Origin: Paenibacillus humicus NBRC 102415
Lineage (GTDB): Bacteria; Bacillota; Bacilli; Paenibacillales; Paenibacillaceae
Length of the DNA: 64,000 nt
Direction: 5' to 3'
Assembly (NCBI RefSeq): GCF_004000905.1
Contig: NZ_BIMD01000023.1
Span: 1 to 64,000, forward strand
Of this stretch, positions 43,947 to 53,516 are shown one piece after another (the first letter of the stretch is position 1; each line of letters begins with the position of its first letter). A program made the position numbers and the translations under genes. The notes under the pieces were generated by a model. It ran no database searches, was not told the DNA's origin, and saw only the letters and a program-made list of their open reading frames with translations.

Positions 43947-44429
43947 TTGATTCGCAATCAATATTCCGCCGGAATTGTTATCCTGCTGGCAGGGATTTTC
44001 ATTCTTCTGGGCAGATTGGGAGTTTTCAGCTTTATCGGTTCGGTTTTTTGGCCGCTCTTCGTGCTGATTCCGGGCGTTCTGCTGCATGTGCTCTACTTTG
44101 GCCGGCTGATTCCTGCGGCAGCGCTGGTTCCGGGCGGTATGTTGTCCGTATATGCACTGGTGTTCCTGTTTAGCAACTGGTTCGGATGGGGGTACATGAA
44201 ATTTCTGTGGCCTTTCTTCATTCTTGGACTGGCCGTCGGGCTGTATGAATACTACATGTTCGACTCTTCCCACCCAAAAAGCGCCTATTCGATCGCCTTG
44301 ATCCTGGGCATCGTATGGGCGGCCTGCATGGCTTTCGTACTGCTTTGGAGCTGGGGTATTTACCTCATCGCCATCGTGCTTGTCGCTGTCGGCGGCTGGA
44401 TGATGATGAGCAAGCGTGTCCGCTGGTAA
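43947..44429 (+). CDS. Small polytopic membrane protein
   Basis: A 160-residue protein with about five to six membrane spans and hardly any soluble part, ending in a basic tail (SKRVRW). The start resembles the LiaI/LiaF transmembrane domain family ([21 protein letters not shown]). TTG 43947 lies after GGGGGAT. No functional residues can be named. It lies immediately upstream of typA and may share its transcript. Confidence 0.8.
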   Translation: MIRNQYSAGIVILLAGIFILLGRLGVFSFIGSVFWPLFVLIPGVLLHVLYFGRLIPAAALVPGGMLSVYALVFLFSNWFGWGYMKFLWPFFILGLAVGLYEYYMFDSSHPKSAYSIALILGIVWAACMAFVLLWSWGIYLIAIVLVAVGGWMMMSKRVRW

Positions 44430-44481
44430 GCTGGATGTCGGTCTATTTTTGAACACAAAGAGATGGAGTGGATTAGAAGTT

Positions 44482-46320
44482 ATGCAAGCAAGAGAGAACA
44501 TTCGCAATATCGCCATTATCGCGCACGTCGACCACGGCAAAACGACGCTTGTCGACAAGCTGCTGCAACAGTCCGGAACGTTCCGCGACCACGAAGTCGT
44601 CCATGAAAGGGCGATGGACTCCAACGATCTGGAGCGGGAGCGCGGCATTACGATTCTGGCGAAAAACACCGCGATCAACTATAAGAACTACCTCATCAAC
44701 ATCGTCGATACTCCCGGGCACGCCGACTTCGGCGGCGAAGTGGAGCGCATCATGAAGATGGTCGACGGCGTTCTGCTCGTCGTGGACGCTTTCGAAGGCT
44801 GCATGCCGCAGACGAAGTTCGTTCTGCGCAAAGCTCTCGAGCACAACCTGACCCCGATCGTCGTCCTGAACAAGATCGACCGTCCGAACGCGACTCCCGA
44901 GGCTGTCGTGGACGAGGTTCTCGACCTCTTCATCGAGCTTGGCGCCAATGACCAGCAGCTTGAATTTCCGGTCGTGTACGCTTCCGCTCTCATGGGCACA
45001 TCCAGCATGACCCTGGATAAGCAGGACGAGAACATGGAAGCCATGTACGAAACGATCGTCCAGCATATCCCGCATCCGACCGAGAGCGTCACGGATCCGC
45101 TGCAATTCCTCGTCACGCTGCTTGACTATAACGAATACATGGGCCGCATCGCGATCGGCCGCGTCAACCGCGGCGTCATCCGCCAAGGCCAGACGGTCGC
45201 CGTCATGACCCGCGAAGGCGGAATCAAGCAAGCCCGGATCGAGAAGCTGTTCGGCTTCCAGGGACTGAAGCGCGTCGAGGTCGAGGAAGCGGCCGGCGGC
45301 GACATCGTCGCCATCGCCGGCATCAAGGACATCAACATCGGCGAGACGATCGCGGATCCCGCGAAGCCTGAAGCCCTGCCGGTGCTGGAGATCGACGAGC
45401 CGACGCTGCAGATGACGTTCCTCGTCAACAACAGCCCGTTCGCCGGACGCGAAGGCAAGTGGGTCACTTCCCGCAAGCTTCGCGAGCGCCTCTACAAAGA
45501 GCTCGAGACCGACGTCGCGCTGCGCGTCGAAGATACGGACAGCCCGGACGTCTTCATCGTATCGGGCCGGGGCGAGCTTCACCTCGGCATCCTGATCGAG
45601 AACATGCGCCGCGAAGGATACGAGCTGCAGGTTTCCAAGCCTGAGGTCATCGTCAAGGAAATCGACGGCGTGAAATCCGAGCCGTACGAGCGCCTGCTCA
45701 TCGACGTTCCGGAAGAAAGCATGGGAGCCGTCATGGAGAGCCTTGGAACGCGCAAAGCGGAAATGGTCAACATGGTCAACAACGGCAACGGCCAGGTCCG
45801 CCTGGAATTCATCATTCCGGCACGCGGCCTGATCGGCTACCGGACCCATTTCCTGACGCTGACGCGCGGCTACGGCATCATGAACCATGCCTTCGACAGC
45901 TACGGTCCGATCGCCGGCTCCGGAGTCGGCGGACGCCACCAAGGCGTTCTGGTCGCAACCGAGAACGGCGTATCGACCTTCTACGGCATGATGGGCGTAG
46001 AAGACCGCGGCATTCTGTTCCTGGAGCCGGGCACGGAGATTTACGAAGGCATGATCGTCGGCGAGCATAACCGCGACCAGGACATCGTCGTCAACATCTG
46101 CAAGGAAAAGCAGCTGACGAACATCCGCTCCGCGACGAAGGACGATACGGTCCGGCTCAAAACGCCGCGCACGTACAGCCTCGAAGCTGCGCTGGAGTAC
46201 CTCAACGACGACGAATACTGCGAAATCACGCCTAAATCCATCCGGATGCGCAAGAAGCTCCTGAACAAGAGCGAACGCGAGCGTGCCGAGAAGCAGCGCA
46301 AAACTTCGGCAAACGTATAA
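44482..46320 (+). CDS. typA: Translational GTPase TypA/BipA
   Basis: Ribosome-binding GTPase of the EF-G class acting in stress and in 50S assembly at low temperature. From ATG 44482 it is 612 residues. G1 AHVDHGKT is at residues 14-21, followed by DTPGHADF and NKIDRPNA, domains II, III and V, and the BipA-specific C-terminal domain. The frame is open back to 44416, but the ATG starts the conserved sequence. It corresponds to ylaG in B. subtilis, with ylaH next. Confidence 0.96.
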   Translation: MQARENIRNIAIIAHVDHGKTTLVDKLLQQSGTFRDHEVVHERAMDSNDLERERGITILAKNTAINYKNYLINIVDTPGHADFGGEVERIMKMVDGVLLVVDAFEGCMPQTKFVLRKALEHNLTPIVVLNKIDRPNATPEAVVDEVLDLFIELGANDQQLEFPVVYASALMGTSSMTLDKQDENMEAMYETIVQHIPHPTESVTDPLQFLVTLLDYNEYMGRIAIGRVNRGVIRQGQTVAVMTREGGIKQARIEKLFGFQGLKRVEVEEAAGGDIVAIAGIKDINIGETIADPAKPEALPVLEIDEPTLQMTFLVNNSPFAGREGKWVTSRKLRERLYKELETDVALRVEDTDSPDVFIVSGRGELHLGILIENMRREGYELQVSKPEVIVKEIDGVKSEPYERLLIDVPEESMGAVMESLGTRKAEMVNMVNNGNGQVRLEFIIPARGLIGYRTHFLTLTRGYGIMNHAFDSYGPIAGSGVGGRHQGVLVATENGVSTFYGMMGVEDRGILFLEPGTEIYEGMIVGEHNRDQDIVVNICKEKQLTNIRSATKDDTVRLKTPRTYSLEAALEYLNDDEYCEITPKSIRMRKKLLNKSERERAEKQRKTSANV

Positions 46321-46464
46321 TCGGTTCAAGCGGCTTGCCTGAATCATGAACGTAACAGCGGCGATTGGGGCCGGCCAGCCGGCCGGCATCCAAATTCGCC
46401 GCTTGTTCGTCTTTATGATATCGGGCCTGCCGGCATTGATATCCACTCAAGGAGGAGAACTGGG

Positions 46465-46764
46465 ATGCAGCATTGGCTCAGCGAGCATGCGCTCGTATCG
46501 TATATCCTGATTCTGGCAGGGGTTATCTATATCTTCAACAAGGTATTCCGTCCGCAGCAGCGCTTGCCGATTCTCAAGGAAATTCTGGTCTACGTCATCA
46601 TGGCTATCGGTTCGGCCATTCTGGTCGTCTTCCAGATCGACAAGCTTCCGATCATTCAATGCATGGCGGTTGCCGTCCTGCTGATGTTCATGCTGAGGAT
46701 CCGGCAGTTCAACGACCGCCGGCAAGCCAAACGCCAAAATGCGCCTGGAGCCGGAGAAAGCTAG
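46465..46764 (+). CDS. ylaH: YlaH-like membrane protein
   Basis: A 99-residue protein with three membrane spans (SYILILAGVIYIFNKVF, ILVYVIMAIGSAILVVF, CMAVAVLLMFMLRI) and a basic tail, matching the YlaH family in size and position after typA. AAGGAGGAG at 46449-46457 precedes the ATG. Function unknown. Confidence 0.9.
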   Translation: MQHWLSEHALVSYILILAGVIYIFNKVFRPQQRLPILKEILVYVIMAIGSAILVVFQIDKLPIIQCMAVAVLLMFMLRIRQFNDRRQAKRQNAPGAGES

Positions 46765-46886
46765 GCAGGCCCGAAATACGATGGAAGCAAGTGGCCTCCG
46801 CCCTTGACGGCGGGGGACATAGCGCTGTGAAGAAAGGAAATCCGAGGCAGGATGACGGTTCCTTTCGGACAGATGAAGGAGAATTT

Positions 46887-47945
46887 ATGACTACTGGCAA
46901 CGGATCTCCCCCGCGCCGGCCGGGCAGCAGCCCGCCGGCAGGACGAGGCGCCCGCAATGGCGCCGTCAAGAAACGCAAGCCCCGGTTTTGGATGCGAAGG
47001 TTCATGCTGTTCGCCGCTCTGCTTGTTTTCATTGCGGTCGGTTACGGCGTCTATCTGTTCATGGACGCGAACAAGGCCATCAAGGAGATGAGCTACGGCA
47101 CGAGCTCCGAAGTCGGCTCGATCGGCAGCAGCCCGTTCGGCATGCTGGTCATGGGAGTCGATACGCGGGGAGAAGGGGGCTTGCTGAATACCGATGTCCT
47201 TATGGCGGCTGCGTTCAATCCCAAGACCAAAAGCGCGGTCGTCGTCTCCATTCCGCGCGATTCCCGAATAGAGGTCAAAGGCTACAAAACCCGCAAGGTC
47301 AACAGCTATTATTCCGCTTTTCTGCGCAATGCCAAGAGTGAAGGGAAGGGCATCTCCCAAGAGAGCGCGGAGCATGCCGCAGCCAAGGGGATGAAGGAGG
47401 CCATTGGCCGTTTTCTCGGCATTCCGATCGCCTATTCGGCGAACGTCAACTTCCAGGGCTTCGCCGACGTGGTGGATGCGCTCGGAGGCGTGAACGTCAA
47501 CGTGGACATGGATATGGACTACGACGACCATGCCGGCCAGCCCGGCGGCACAAGCATCCATCTGCGCAAGGGCGAGCAGAAGCTCGGCGGCGAGGATGCG
47601 CTTGGATTTGTGCGCTACCGCAAATCCAACGACGGCAAGAACATGTCGAGCGACTTCGAGCGCAACGAGCGCCAGGAGCAGGTCGTCGGGGCGATTACGG
47701 ACCGGATGATGTCGGTGCCGGGCCTGCTGCGCCTGGGCAATGTATTTGGAGCCGTCGGAGGCAATGTGAAGACGGATATGCCCGCATCGGATATTCGGGA
47801 AATGATGAGGGTATACTTCGGCATCTCCAAGGAGGATATTACGTTCATTCCTTTGACCGGAGAGTGGAGAAGCCCCTATGTGTATCTGGACGAGGCCGTC
47901 GTTGCGAAGGCGAGCAAGGCGCTCCAGTCCAAACTGGATGAATGA
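46887..47945 (+). CDS. LCP (LytR-CpsA-Psr) family protein
   Basis: Membrane enzyme of the LCP family, which attaches anionic polymers such as teichoic acids to peptidoglycan. From ATG 46887 (AAGGAG at 46876-46881) it has 352 residues; an in-frame GTG at 46827 is possible. A Lys/Arg-rich N-terminus leads to one membrane span (about residues 39-58) and an extracellular domain with FGMLVMGVDTRGEGGLLNTDVLM, VVVSIPRDSRIEVKGY, HAAAKGMKEAIGRFLGIPI and ALGFVRYRKSN. The conserved Asp and Arg residues are present. Confidence 0.92.
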   Translation: MTTGNGSPPRRPGSSPPAGRGARNGAVKKRKPRFWMRRFMLFAALLVFIAVGYGVYLFMDANKAIKEMSYGTSSEVGSIGSSPFGMLVMGVDTRGEGGLLNTDVLMAAAFNPKTKSAVVVSIPRDSRIEVKGYKTRKVNSYYSAFLRNAKSEGKGISQESAEHAAAKGMKEAIGRFLGIPIAYSANVNFQGFADVVDALGGVNVNVDMDMDYDDHAGQPGGTSIHLRKGEQKLGGEDALGFVRYRKSNDGKNMSSDFERNERQEQVVGAITDRMMSVPGLLRLGNVFGAVGGNVKTDMPASDIREMMRVYFGISKEDITFIPLTGEWRSPYVYLDEAVVAKASKALQSKLDE

Positions 47946-48162
47946 CCGTCGTGGACGGCGCATACGTATGTTATACTACAACTACGAAGCCGACATCAGG
48001 ATCCGATTCTAATTCCGGGAGGCAGGGCGAATGGCGGAGCTCCTTGCGCATGGCGGCATCATGATTTCCGTAGGCCGTGCATCGGCATCCGGCACGCGCC
48101 TTCATGGCAGAGGCCCGTCCTCTGCGGCTTGGCCATGGGAACTCGCCGTTCCTCCAAAACCA

Positions 48163-48194
48163 AAAAAGCCTAGTGACCTGTCACTAGGCTTTTT
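48163..48194. terminator. Bidirectional terminator after LCP and ylaJ-like genes
   Basis: An essentially perfect 14-15-bp inverted repeat (48163-48177 with 48180-48194) with five A's and five T's at the ends. It can end transcripts in both directions: the LCP gene on the plus strand and the lipoprotein gene on the minus strand. Confidence 0.88.
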
Positions 48195-48209
48195 GCGCTT
48201 TGGCGCCGC

Positions 48210-48776
48210 TCAGCGATGTGCAGCCGGCGCGGCGGCTTTGTGCATGCCGTCCATTGGAGCTGGCGATGCGGCATTCCGGTTTTCCGGAGCCGTATTGCGA
48301 GGCAGCTGCGGCACGATGCGGCCGACGATGTCGGCCATTTCCTCCGCGAAGCCTTGAATCGGGCGTCCGCGGCGGATGTCGGCGCCCAGCTCCGACAGCC
48401 GCTGGTTGACGTCCATGTCCGCCGTCACGATGGCTCGGACGCCGACCGGGTCATTGCGAAGCGCTTGGGCGACGGCATACTTGATCGTTCCGACACGGGA
48501 GCGGTCGACGCTGCCGTCGACATCGATGCCGACGACGGCTGTGTTGCCGGCCACGACCGCATGGGCTTTGCGCACGCCCTCCACCCGGGAGGCGAGTTCC
48601 TCCAGGTGCTTGGCCGCCTGGGCCGAGCCGACCGTTTTTTCCGGCTCTGGATCGGTTTGCTTCGTACGAATACGCTGGTCTTCAGCAGGGGAAGGAGAAT
48701 CGCCCTTATGGGCGACCGTGCCGCAGCCGGTCGCCGTCAGGCATAGAATCAAAGCTGCCGACAGCCATTTTTTCAT
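48210..48776 (-). CDS. YhcN/YlaJ family sporulation lipoprotein
   Basis: A 188-residue lipoprotein: signal peptide with lipobox LTATGC (residues 13-18), then a Pro/Asp-rich linker and the YhcN/YlaJ domain (VRKAHAVVAGNTAVVGIDVDG, TIKYAVAQALRNDP, AIVTADMDVNQRLSEL). The family is associated with spore inner membrane and germination. The C-terminal tail is Ala/Pro/His-rich. On the minus strand, ACATA (48855-48851), 18 bases and CAAACTA (48832-48826) weakly resemble a sigma-F/G promoter. Confidence 0.9.
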   Translation of the reverse strand: MKKWLSAALILCLTATGCGTVAHKGDSPSPAEDQRIRTKQTDPEPEKTVGSAQAAKHLEELASRVEGVRKAHAVVAGNTAVVGIDVDGSVDRSRVGTIKYAVAQALRNDPVGVRAIVTADMDVNQRLSELGADIRRGRPIQGFAEEMADIVGRIVPQLPRNTAPENRNAASPAPMDGMHKAAAPAAHR

Positions 48777-48904
48777 GTTAGGGACACCTGACCTTTCCGT
48801 CGATGCTTGATCGTAGAACCGAACCTAGTTTGTCCCTGTTCCGGTAGGGCTATGTAACCATCGCATGTGGACCGGAATTATAAGGCGCCAGGAGGGGTTG
48901 CTTC

Positions 48905-50236
48905 GTGACCAAAATCTTCGTACTGGATACAAATGTGCTGCTTCATGATCCGCAGGCTCTCTACGCTTTCGACGACAACGAAGTCATCATTCCGGCTGTC
49001 GTGCTGGAGGAGATCGATTCCAAAAAACGGCTGGCCGACGAGCTGGGGCGCAATGCGCGCCATGTGTCGCGGCTGCTTGACGGAATGAGGGAAGAGGGCA
49101 GGCTGCATGAAGGCATTCCGCTCCCGAGGGGCGGACTGCTCAAGGTGGAGCTGAACCACCGCAGCTATGTACGGGTGCAGGAAATGTTCGGGGAGATGTC
49201 CAATGACAACCGCATTCTGGCTGTCGCCCTGAATTACCATATGGAGGAAGAAGAGGATGGAGCGGGCCGCGACGTCGTGCTCGTCAGCAAGGATGTGCTG
49301 GTGCGGATCAAGGCCGATGTGCTCGGCCTGCAAGCCGAAGATTATTTGTCCGATCGGGCTGTGGAGCCGTCGGATGTGTACACGGGGACGGCGACCTTGT
49401 TCGTCCATCCGTCCATCATCGATGAATTTTATTCCTACCGGTTCCTGAGCATCAAGAGCCTGCAGCTGTCCTCCAGGCTCCATCCCAACGAATTCATCAT
49501 TCTGAGGGATGAGCTCGGCACTTCCAAGAGCGCCCTGCTGAAGGTAAGCCAGGATGGGGCGAGGCTGGAGCCGCTGTACCTGAGCAATGATCCCGTCTGG
49601 GGCATCACCGCCCGCAACGCCCAGCAGCGGATGGCGCTGGAGCTGCTCCTGAACGACGATATACCGCTCGTGACGCTGACCGGCAAGGCGGGCACAGGCA
49701 AGACGCTGCTTGCTCTCGCGGCCGGTCTGCTCAAGATCGAGGATGAGCATAAATACAAGAAGCTGCTGATCGCGCGTCCCGTCGTCCCGATGGGCAAGGA
49801 TATCGGCTACCTCCCGGGAGAGAAGGACGAGAAGCTGCGCCCATGGATGCAGCCGATCTACGACAACCTGGAATTCCTCTTCGATACCAAGAAGTCCGGC
49901 GATATCGACAAGATTCTGATGGGACTCGGCAGCATTCAGGTCGAGGCGCTGACCTATATCCGCGGTCGCTCCATCCCGGGCCAGTTCATCATCATCGACG
50001 AGGCGCAGAATCTCAGCCGGCATGAGGTGAAGACCATTGTCTCCCGCGTCGGCGAGGGGAGCAAGATCGTGCTGATGGGCGATCCCGAGCAGATCGACCA
50101 TCCGTATCTGGATTCCATGAGCAACGGTCTGACCCATATCGTCGAAAGCTTCAAGCAGGAAGGGCTGAGCGGGCATATCAACCTGGAAAAGGGAGAGCGC
50201 TCCAAGCTGGCTCAGCTTGCGGCCGACCTGCTTTAG
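48905..50236 (+). CDS. ylaK: PIN-PhoH protein YlaK
   Basis: A 443-residue fusion of an N-terminal PIN nuclease-like domain (KIFVLDTNVLLHDP with acidic residues, up to about residue 140) and a PhoH ATPase (Walker A GKAGTGKT at 260-267, FIIIDEAQN near 365). Such proteins are thought to be RNA helicase-nucleases. GTG 48905 follows AGGAGGGG at 48890-48897. It matches B. subtilis ylaK in the typA-ylaH-ylaJ-ylaK neighbourhood. The other PhoH protein in this window lacks the PIN domain. Confidence 0.94.
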   Translation: MTKIFVLDTNVLLHDPQALYAFDDNEVIIPAVVLEEIDSKKRLADELGRNARHVSRLLDGMREEGRLHEGIPLPRGGLLKVELNHRSYVRVQEMFGEMSNDNRILAVALNYHMEEEEDGAGRDVVLVSKDVLVRIKADVLGLQAEDYLSDRAVEPSDVYTGTATLFVHPSIIDEFYSYRFLSIKSLQLSSRLHPNEFIILRDELGTSKSALLKVSQDGARLEPLYLSNDPVWGITARNAQQRMALELLLNDDIPLVTLTGKAGTGKTLLALAAGLLKIEDEHKYKKLLIARPVVPMGKDIGYLPGEKDEKLRPWMQPIYDNLEFLFDTKKSGDIDKILMGLGSIQVEALTYIRGRSIPGQFIIIDEAQNLSRHEVKTIVSRVGEGSKIVLMGDPEQIDHPYLDSMSNGLTHIVESFKQEGLSGHINLEKGERSKLAQLAADLL

Positions 50237-50250
50237 AGATGAGGGAATAC

Positions 50251-50279
50251 GCCTCCTGCATTGCGGGAGGCCTTTTTTT
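50251..50279 (+). terminator. Terminator of ylaK
   Basis: A 9-bp stem (50251-50259 with 50263-50271, one G-U pair), 3-base loop and seven T's. Confidence 0.9.
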
Positions 50280-50576
50280 GTCGTCTGACCGATGCCGGGC
50301 ATTCGGCCAAAGCGGGAAATGAGGGAGCGGCCATGCCGCTGTCTGTCGTCGGCCTCCGCTTTCTTGCGCGGTGCTCGGCTGCCTGCATGCTGTTCCCGCC
50401 TGCACGCTGGTCCTCCTTTCAAGAGGCTTTTGAAGTCCTAGTCTCTCGGCCCCAACCTATGCGGAAGGGAATTGCTGCAAGGAGCATCCGGCCTATTTTT
50501 TTGCCCGGCCGGGCAGACAGATACCGGAAACTTTGATAGGATGAAGGAAGACAGGTCCGAAAGGAGGGCGGCGTCG
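50280..50576. other. Intergenic stretch without a convincing gene
   Basis: About 300 bases between the ylaK terminator and the solute-binding-like gene. I see a perfect 12-base palindrome GCCCGGCCGGGC at 50502-50513 and a loose inverted repeat near 50419-50438, but no convincing promoter or coding frame. Confidence 0.5.
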
Positions 50577-51824
50577 ATGGCGCGAAAAAAATACCTGCTG
50601 CTGCCGGGAGCCGCTCTCGCCGCCGCTCTGCTGCTCGTTCAGCAGGAGCATCCCGCCGAGGATCCTCCGGGCGGCGCTCAGCCTTCCGCCGTCTGGGACG
50701 AGCCTCCTGCCGGCGGCGGTGAAAAAGCCGAGCAGCGCGAACGGCTGACTGTAAGCGTTTCCCTGGATGAACAGGAATACGCCGCTCTGTCGGAACGAAG
50801 CCGCCTGTGGTCGCAGAAGCATCCCGGCTGGGATATCCAGCTGGTGAATTCTCCCCCGGCAGAGACGGGAACAGGCGAGTGGAGGCGCCGGGCGCTGCTT
50901 GGAGAGGCGGGAGACATCGTGCTCCTGCCGAGCTCGGAGATCATCCCTCTAGCTGCAGCCGGCGTCCTTCTGCCGCTGGACAAGCTGATGGGGGGCAGCG
51001 CCGGCTTCGGAGGAAGCGGGGCATTCTGGGAGCCGCTTTACTGGAACGGCTACTTATGGGGAGTGCCCCGGGATGCGGACCCGGATGTGCTGGTATGGAA
51101 GGACAGCAAGCTGATGGAGGCAGCTCTGACGCGGCCTCCGTCGGCATGGGAAGAGTTGCAGCTGGCTGCCGGCGGCCATCCCGGCGTCGCCACCGTCCTG
51201 ATCGGAAGAGACGATGCGGGAGCAGCCGCAGCATGGGTTGCCGGATGGAAGCCGGAAGCCGGGGCCGAGCAGCTGCCGGAGCGCCTCAAGCAGGCGCTGT
51301 CGGGCAGAGGGGATGGCGGCAGGATGCAGGCTTACTCCTCCTATGAGGAAGCGGAGGCGGCTCTGGCAGCGGGAAAAGCATTTTCCGCCATCCTTCCGTG
51401 GTCCGAATACAGGCGATGGAATCCTGGAGAAGGTTTTACGCCCGATTACCGCCTGGCACTCGATACCGCCTCGCTGCGAATGCGGAGTTATGGAATCATG
51501 GCCACGAGCGCAAATCCCGACGCCGCTGCGGCCTGGATCGCGGGAGTGACGGAGACGGCTGCCGGGAAGGAGTCTGCAGATGAGGCGTACAGGCTACTGC
51601 CGAAGCAGAGCCTGTACGCCGGAGACTCATCCGGAGATGGCGGCTTTCCGGCAGACTGGCAGCCGCAGCTGTTCCAGGGCAAGGAGGGGCGGCTTCGGCT
51701 ACACGGGGCCGACTTGCTGGCACCGCTCTGGAAATCTTATTGGAACGCCGGGGGCGGAATGTCGCCGGAGCAGCTGGCGTCTTCCTGGCTTCAAGCCATC
51801 GAAAAGCGGCCCTCCGTAAAATGA
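50577..51824 (+). CDS. Orphan solute-binding-like exported protein
   Basis: A 415-residue protein with a basic N-terminus and hydrophobic segment (KKYLLLPGAALAAALLLV), consistent with a signal or anchor but without a lipobox Cys. The mature part resembles family 1 extracellular sugar-binding proteins (LTVSVSLDEQEYAALSE, ALLGEAGDIVLLPSSEI, LDKLMGGSAGF, NGYLWGVPRDADPDVLVWKD). No transporter permease is nearby. ATG 50577 is 12 bases after AAAGGAGGG; the frame starts earlier at 50472. It could have been recruited to sensing or a structural role. The Ala/Gly-rich composition is notable. Confidence 0.78.
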   Translation: MARKKYLLLPGAALAAALLLVQQEHPAEDPPGGAQPSAVWDEPPAGGGEKAEQRERLTVSVSLDEQEYAALSERSRLWSQKHPGWDIQLVNSPPAETGTGEWRRRALLGEAGDIVLLPSSEIIPLAAAGVLLPLDKLMGGSAGFGGSGAFWEPLYWNGYLWGVPRDADPDVLVWKDSKLMEAALTRPPSAWEELQLAAGGHPGVATVLIGRDDAGAAAAWVAGWKPEAGAEQLPERLKQALSGRGDGGRMQAYSSYEEAEAALAAGKAFSAILPWSEYRRWNPGEGFTPDYRLALDTASLRMRSYGIMATSANPDAAAAWIAGVTETAAGKESADEAYRLLPKQSLYAGDSSGDGGFPADWQPQLFQGKEGRLRLHGADLLAPLWKSYWNAGGGMSPEQLASSWLQAIEKRPSVK

Positions 51825-51851
51825 GGGCCGCCATTCGGCGATGCTTTATAT

Positions 51852-52979
51852 TCACAATGAGAAGCCGAACCGGATGACAAGCTCATGCTCCTCGACCTGG
51901 ACGGAGGTCACTTTGAGGAAGGAAATGAACTTGCCGGGATAAAAGCCGACGTCGAAAGTCCGCAATAACTCATCCATCGTCTCCCGGGGCAGCTTGTAGC
52001 CGTTGAAGACGAGCTCATCCATCCGGAACTTGATGCCGTTTTTGGGTGTATCCACGACTTCATAAATGCCGGAAGCCTCCACGCTCATGGACCCGTCGCT
52101 TCCTCCCGCCTGGACCTTGCCGTCCCCGAACCGGAACTGGAAGCCCTTGAGGCTGTCATCCTGCTCGGCGAGGAAGGAATTCAGCGCATCATCCGGCAGC
52201 CGGAGCGTGTAGCCGCCGCTTTCCAGCTTGACATAATCGGGATGGTTCTCGAGCCAGGCGGGCAGCTTGTTCATCGCCTTGGACATCAAGCGGAAGTAGG
52301 CCTGGACTTCGGCCCGTCCGCTGTTCTGCCATATTTCGCCCAGCTGGGCGATCTGCCGTTTCGCGGCTTCCGGATCGCTGCTGCCTCCGATGCCTTCCTG
52401 GAGCTGGCGATCCAGCTCCTCGGCGCGGGCTTTTTGCTGCAGCAGATTCTGCTCGGCTGCGTCAAGCTCTGCTTTTTGCCGCTGAAGCTCCGCTTGGCTT
52501 GACCTCAGCTCCTCGGATTCGGCCCGGTATTCCGCGATCGCCTTCCTGTCCCCGTCCATCAGCAAATCCATCATGTCCACGATACGGAACAAATCCCCGA
52601 GATTGCGGACTTGAAACAAAGCGTTCCATAGCATGTCCTTGCGGCCGGTGTAATAGCGGCTCAGCGCTTCTCCCGCTCTTTGCTTGCGTTCGCGAAGCTG
52701 CTCCTCCTGCTGCTTCAGCTGGAGGGTGGAAGCGTCGAGCCGCTTTTGCAGCGCGTCCTTGCGGCTGGCGATCCGCTCCAAATCCCGGTCCAGCTCCAGG
52801 ACGGCGAGGCTTTTCTCCATCAGCTGGCGGTCATCGTCCGAGGAAGGGACGGGTACGGCTTGCGCATAGGCCTGGTCCGCGCCGATCGGTCCGGAGAAGG
52901 GGAACGCCCCAGGCAGCGGGCTGAGAAGGAGGACTGCCAGCAGGGAGAGAAGGATCCGGCCAGGGAGTCTTGTTTTCAT
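51852..52979 (-). CDS. Secreted coiled-coil protein of unknown function
   Basis: A 375-residue exported protein. The start is taken at ATG 52979, giving a signal peptide (KTRLPGRILLSLLAVLLLSPLPG, ending near AYAQA); the frame is open further upstream to 53162. AAGGAGGGG lies about 16 bases away, which is rather far. Residues 45-210 form a long coiled coil resembling the N-terminal region of CwlO/PcsB-type wall regulators (RKDMLWNALFQVRNLGDLFRIVDMMDLL), but no NlpC/P60 or other enzyme domain follows; the C-terminal part is a beta-rich domain (VEEHELVIRFGFSL). Convergent with the solute-binding-like gene. Confidence 0.82.
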   Translation of the reverse strand: MKTRLPGRILLSLLAVLLLSPLPGAFPFSGPIGADQAYAQAVPVPSSDDDRQLMEKSLAVLELDRDLERIASRKDALQKRLDASTLQLKQQEEQLRERKQRAGEALSRYYTGRKDMLWNALFQVRNLGDLFRIVDMMDLLMDGDRKAIAEYRAESEELRSSQAELQRQKAELDAAEQNLLQQKARAEELDRQLQEGIGGSSDPEAAKRQIAQLGEIWQNSGRAEVQAYFRLMSKAMNKLPAWLENHPDYVKLESGGYTLRLPDDALNSFLAEQDDSLKGFQFRFGDGKVQAGGSDGSMSVEASGIYEVVDTPKNGIKFRMDELVFNGYKLPRETMDELLRTFDVGFYPGKFISFLKVTSVQVEEHELVIRFGFSL

Positions 52980-53046
52980 GGCGTCTTCGGAAGATCCCCT
53001 CCTTCTTGTCCGAGGCCATTGAAAAAGTTGTCGCTGCGTTCGCGGA

Positions 53047-53178
53047 TCATTCTTCCGATCGCTGTTGTCCCCGTATTTCTCTGATTCCTGCCGTTTTTGC
53101 GGTCGAAATCCGGTGACAAACGTTTCTCCAGAACGATTCCGCGACTTTCGCTTGTTTTTCATCGGCCTTCTTGTCCAT
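53047..53178 (-). CDS. Candidate 43-residue basic protein
   Basis: ATG on the minus strand at 53178 with AAGGA 5 bases upstream opens a 43-codon frame (MDKKADEKQAKVAESFWRN, then a basic half). It lies between a terminator and the secreted coiled-coil gene, so it could lead that operon. No family is recognised, the ribosome binding site is modest, and high-GC DNA makes chance frames common. Confidence 0.3.
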   Translation of the reverse strand: MDKKADEKQAKVAESFWRNVCHRISTAKTAGIREIRGQQRSEE

Positions 53179-53221
53179 CGGGTTCCTTCTTACCTTATGC
53201 CGTCTTGAGCCCTCAGATGCA

Positions 53222-53255
53222 AAGAACCGCCCGGACAGAAGTCCGGGCGGTTCTT
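53222..53255. terminator. Terminator after the DUF2626 gene
   Basis: A perfect 15-bp inverted repeat (53222-53236 with 53241-53255), 4-base loop, with a short T-rich end on the minus strand. Confidence 0.8.
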
Positions 53256-53279
53256 GTGCGTGAAGGCCTTGGGGCTGAA

Positions 53280-53516
53280 TCAGAACGGCAATCCCATCTT
53301 GAAGACGGTCCAATAGCTGAAGCCCAGGAAGGTGAGAATCATATAGGCCCAGAACATCAGTATGTAGGTGCGCTCCGTAAAGTTCAGGTAGCCCAAGAAG
53401 AAGAAGGCGATGGCTTGGAAGAAGAACAGAAGCGAAAACTCCGTCATATCTCCAGCGAAGGCCATGAGGGCGATCACAAGACACCAAAAGCCAAGTACGC
53501 GAAACATGCGCGCCAT
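53280..53516 (-). CDS. DUF2626 family membrane protein
   Basis: A 78-residue hydrophobic protein with about three membrane spans. The start MARMFRVLGFWCLVIALMA, the central SLLFFFQAIAFFFLGYL and the ending LTFLGFSYWTVFKM match the DUF2626 (YqgY-type) family of Bacilli. AGAGGGGG lies 8 bases before the ATG on the minus strand. Function unknown. A strong hairpin at 53222-53255 ends the transcript. Confidence 0.88.
   Translation of the reverse strand: MARMFRVLGFWCLVIALMAFAGDMTEFSLLFFFQAIAFFFLGYLNFTERTYILMFWAYMILTFLGFSYWTVFKMGLPF

Larger units (their letters stand above)
52980..53279. other. Intergenic stretch with a candidate small gene
   Basis: Around 300 bases between two minus-strand genes. 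Besides the terminator at 53222-53255 it contains the candidate 43-codon frame described next. Nothing else is convincing. Confidence 0.4.

Noticed and set aside
44473-46446. 657-codon minus-strand open frame
   Set aside because: Antisense shadow of typA; Asp/Val/Leu/Arg composition without motifs.
48031-48357. Plus-strand frame with GGGAGG upstream of its ATG
   Set aside because: It reads through the bidirectional terminator and then runs antisense to the YhcN/YlaJ lipoprotein; no recognisable product.
48878-50422. 514-codon minus-strand open frame
   Set aside because: Antisense shadow of ylaK and its terminator.
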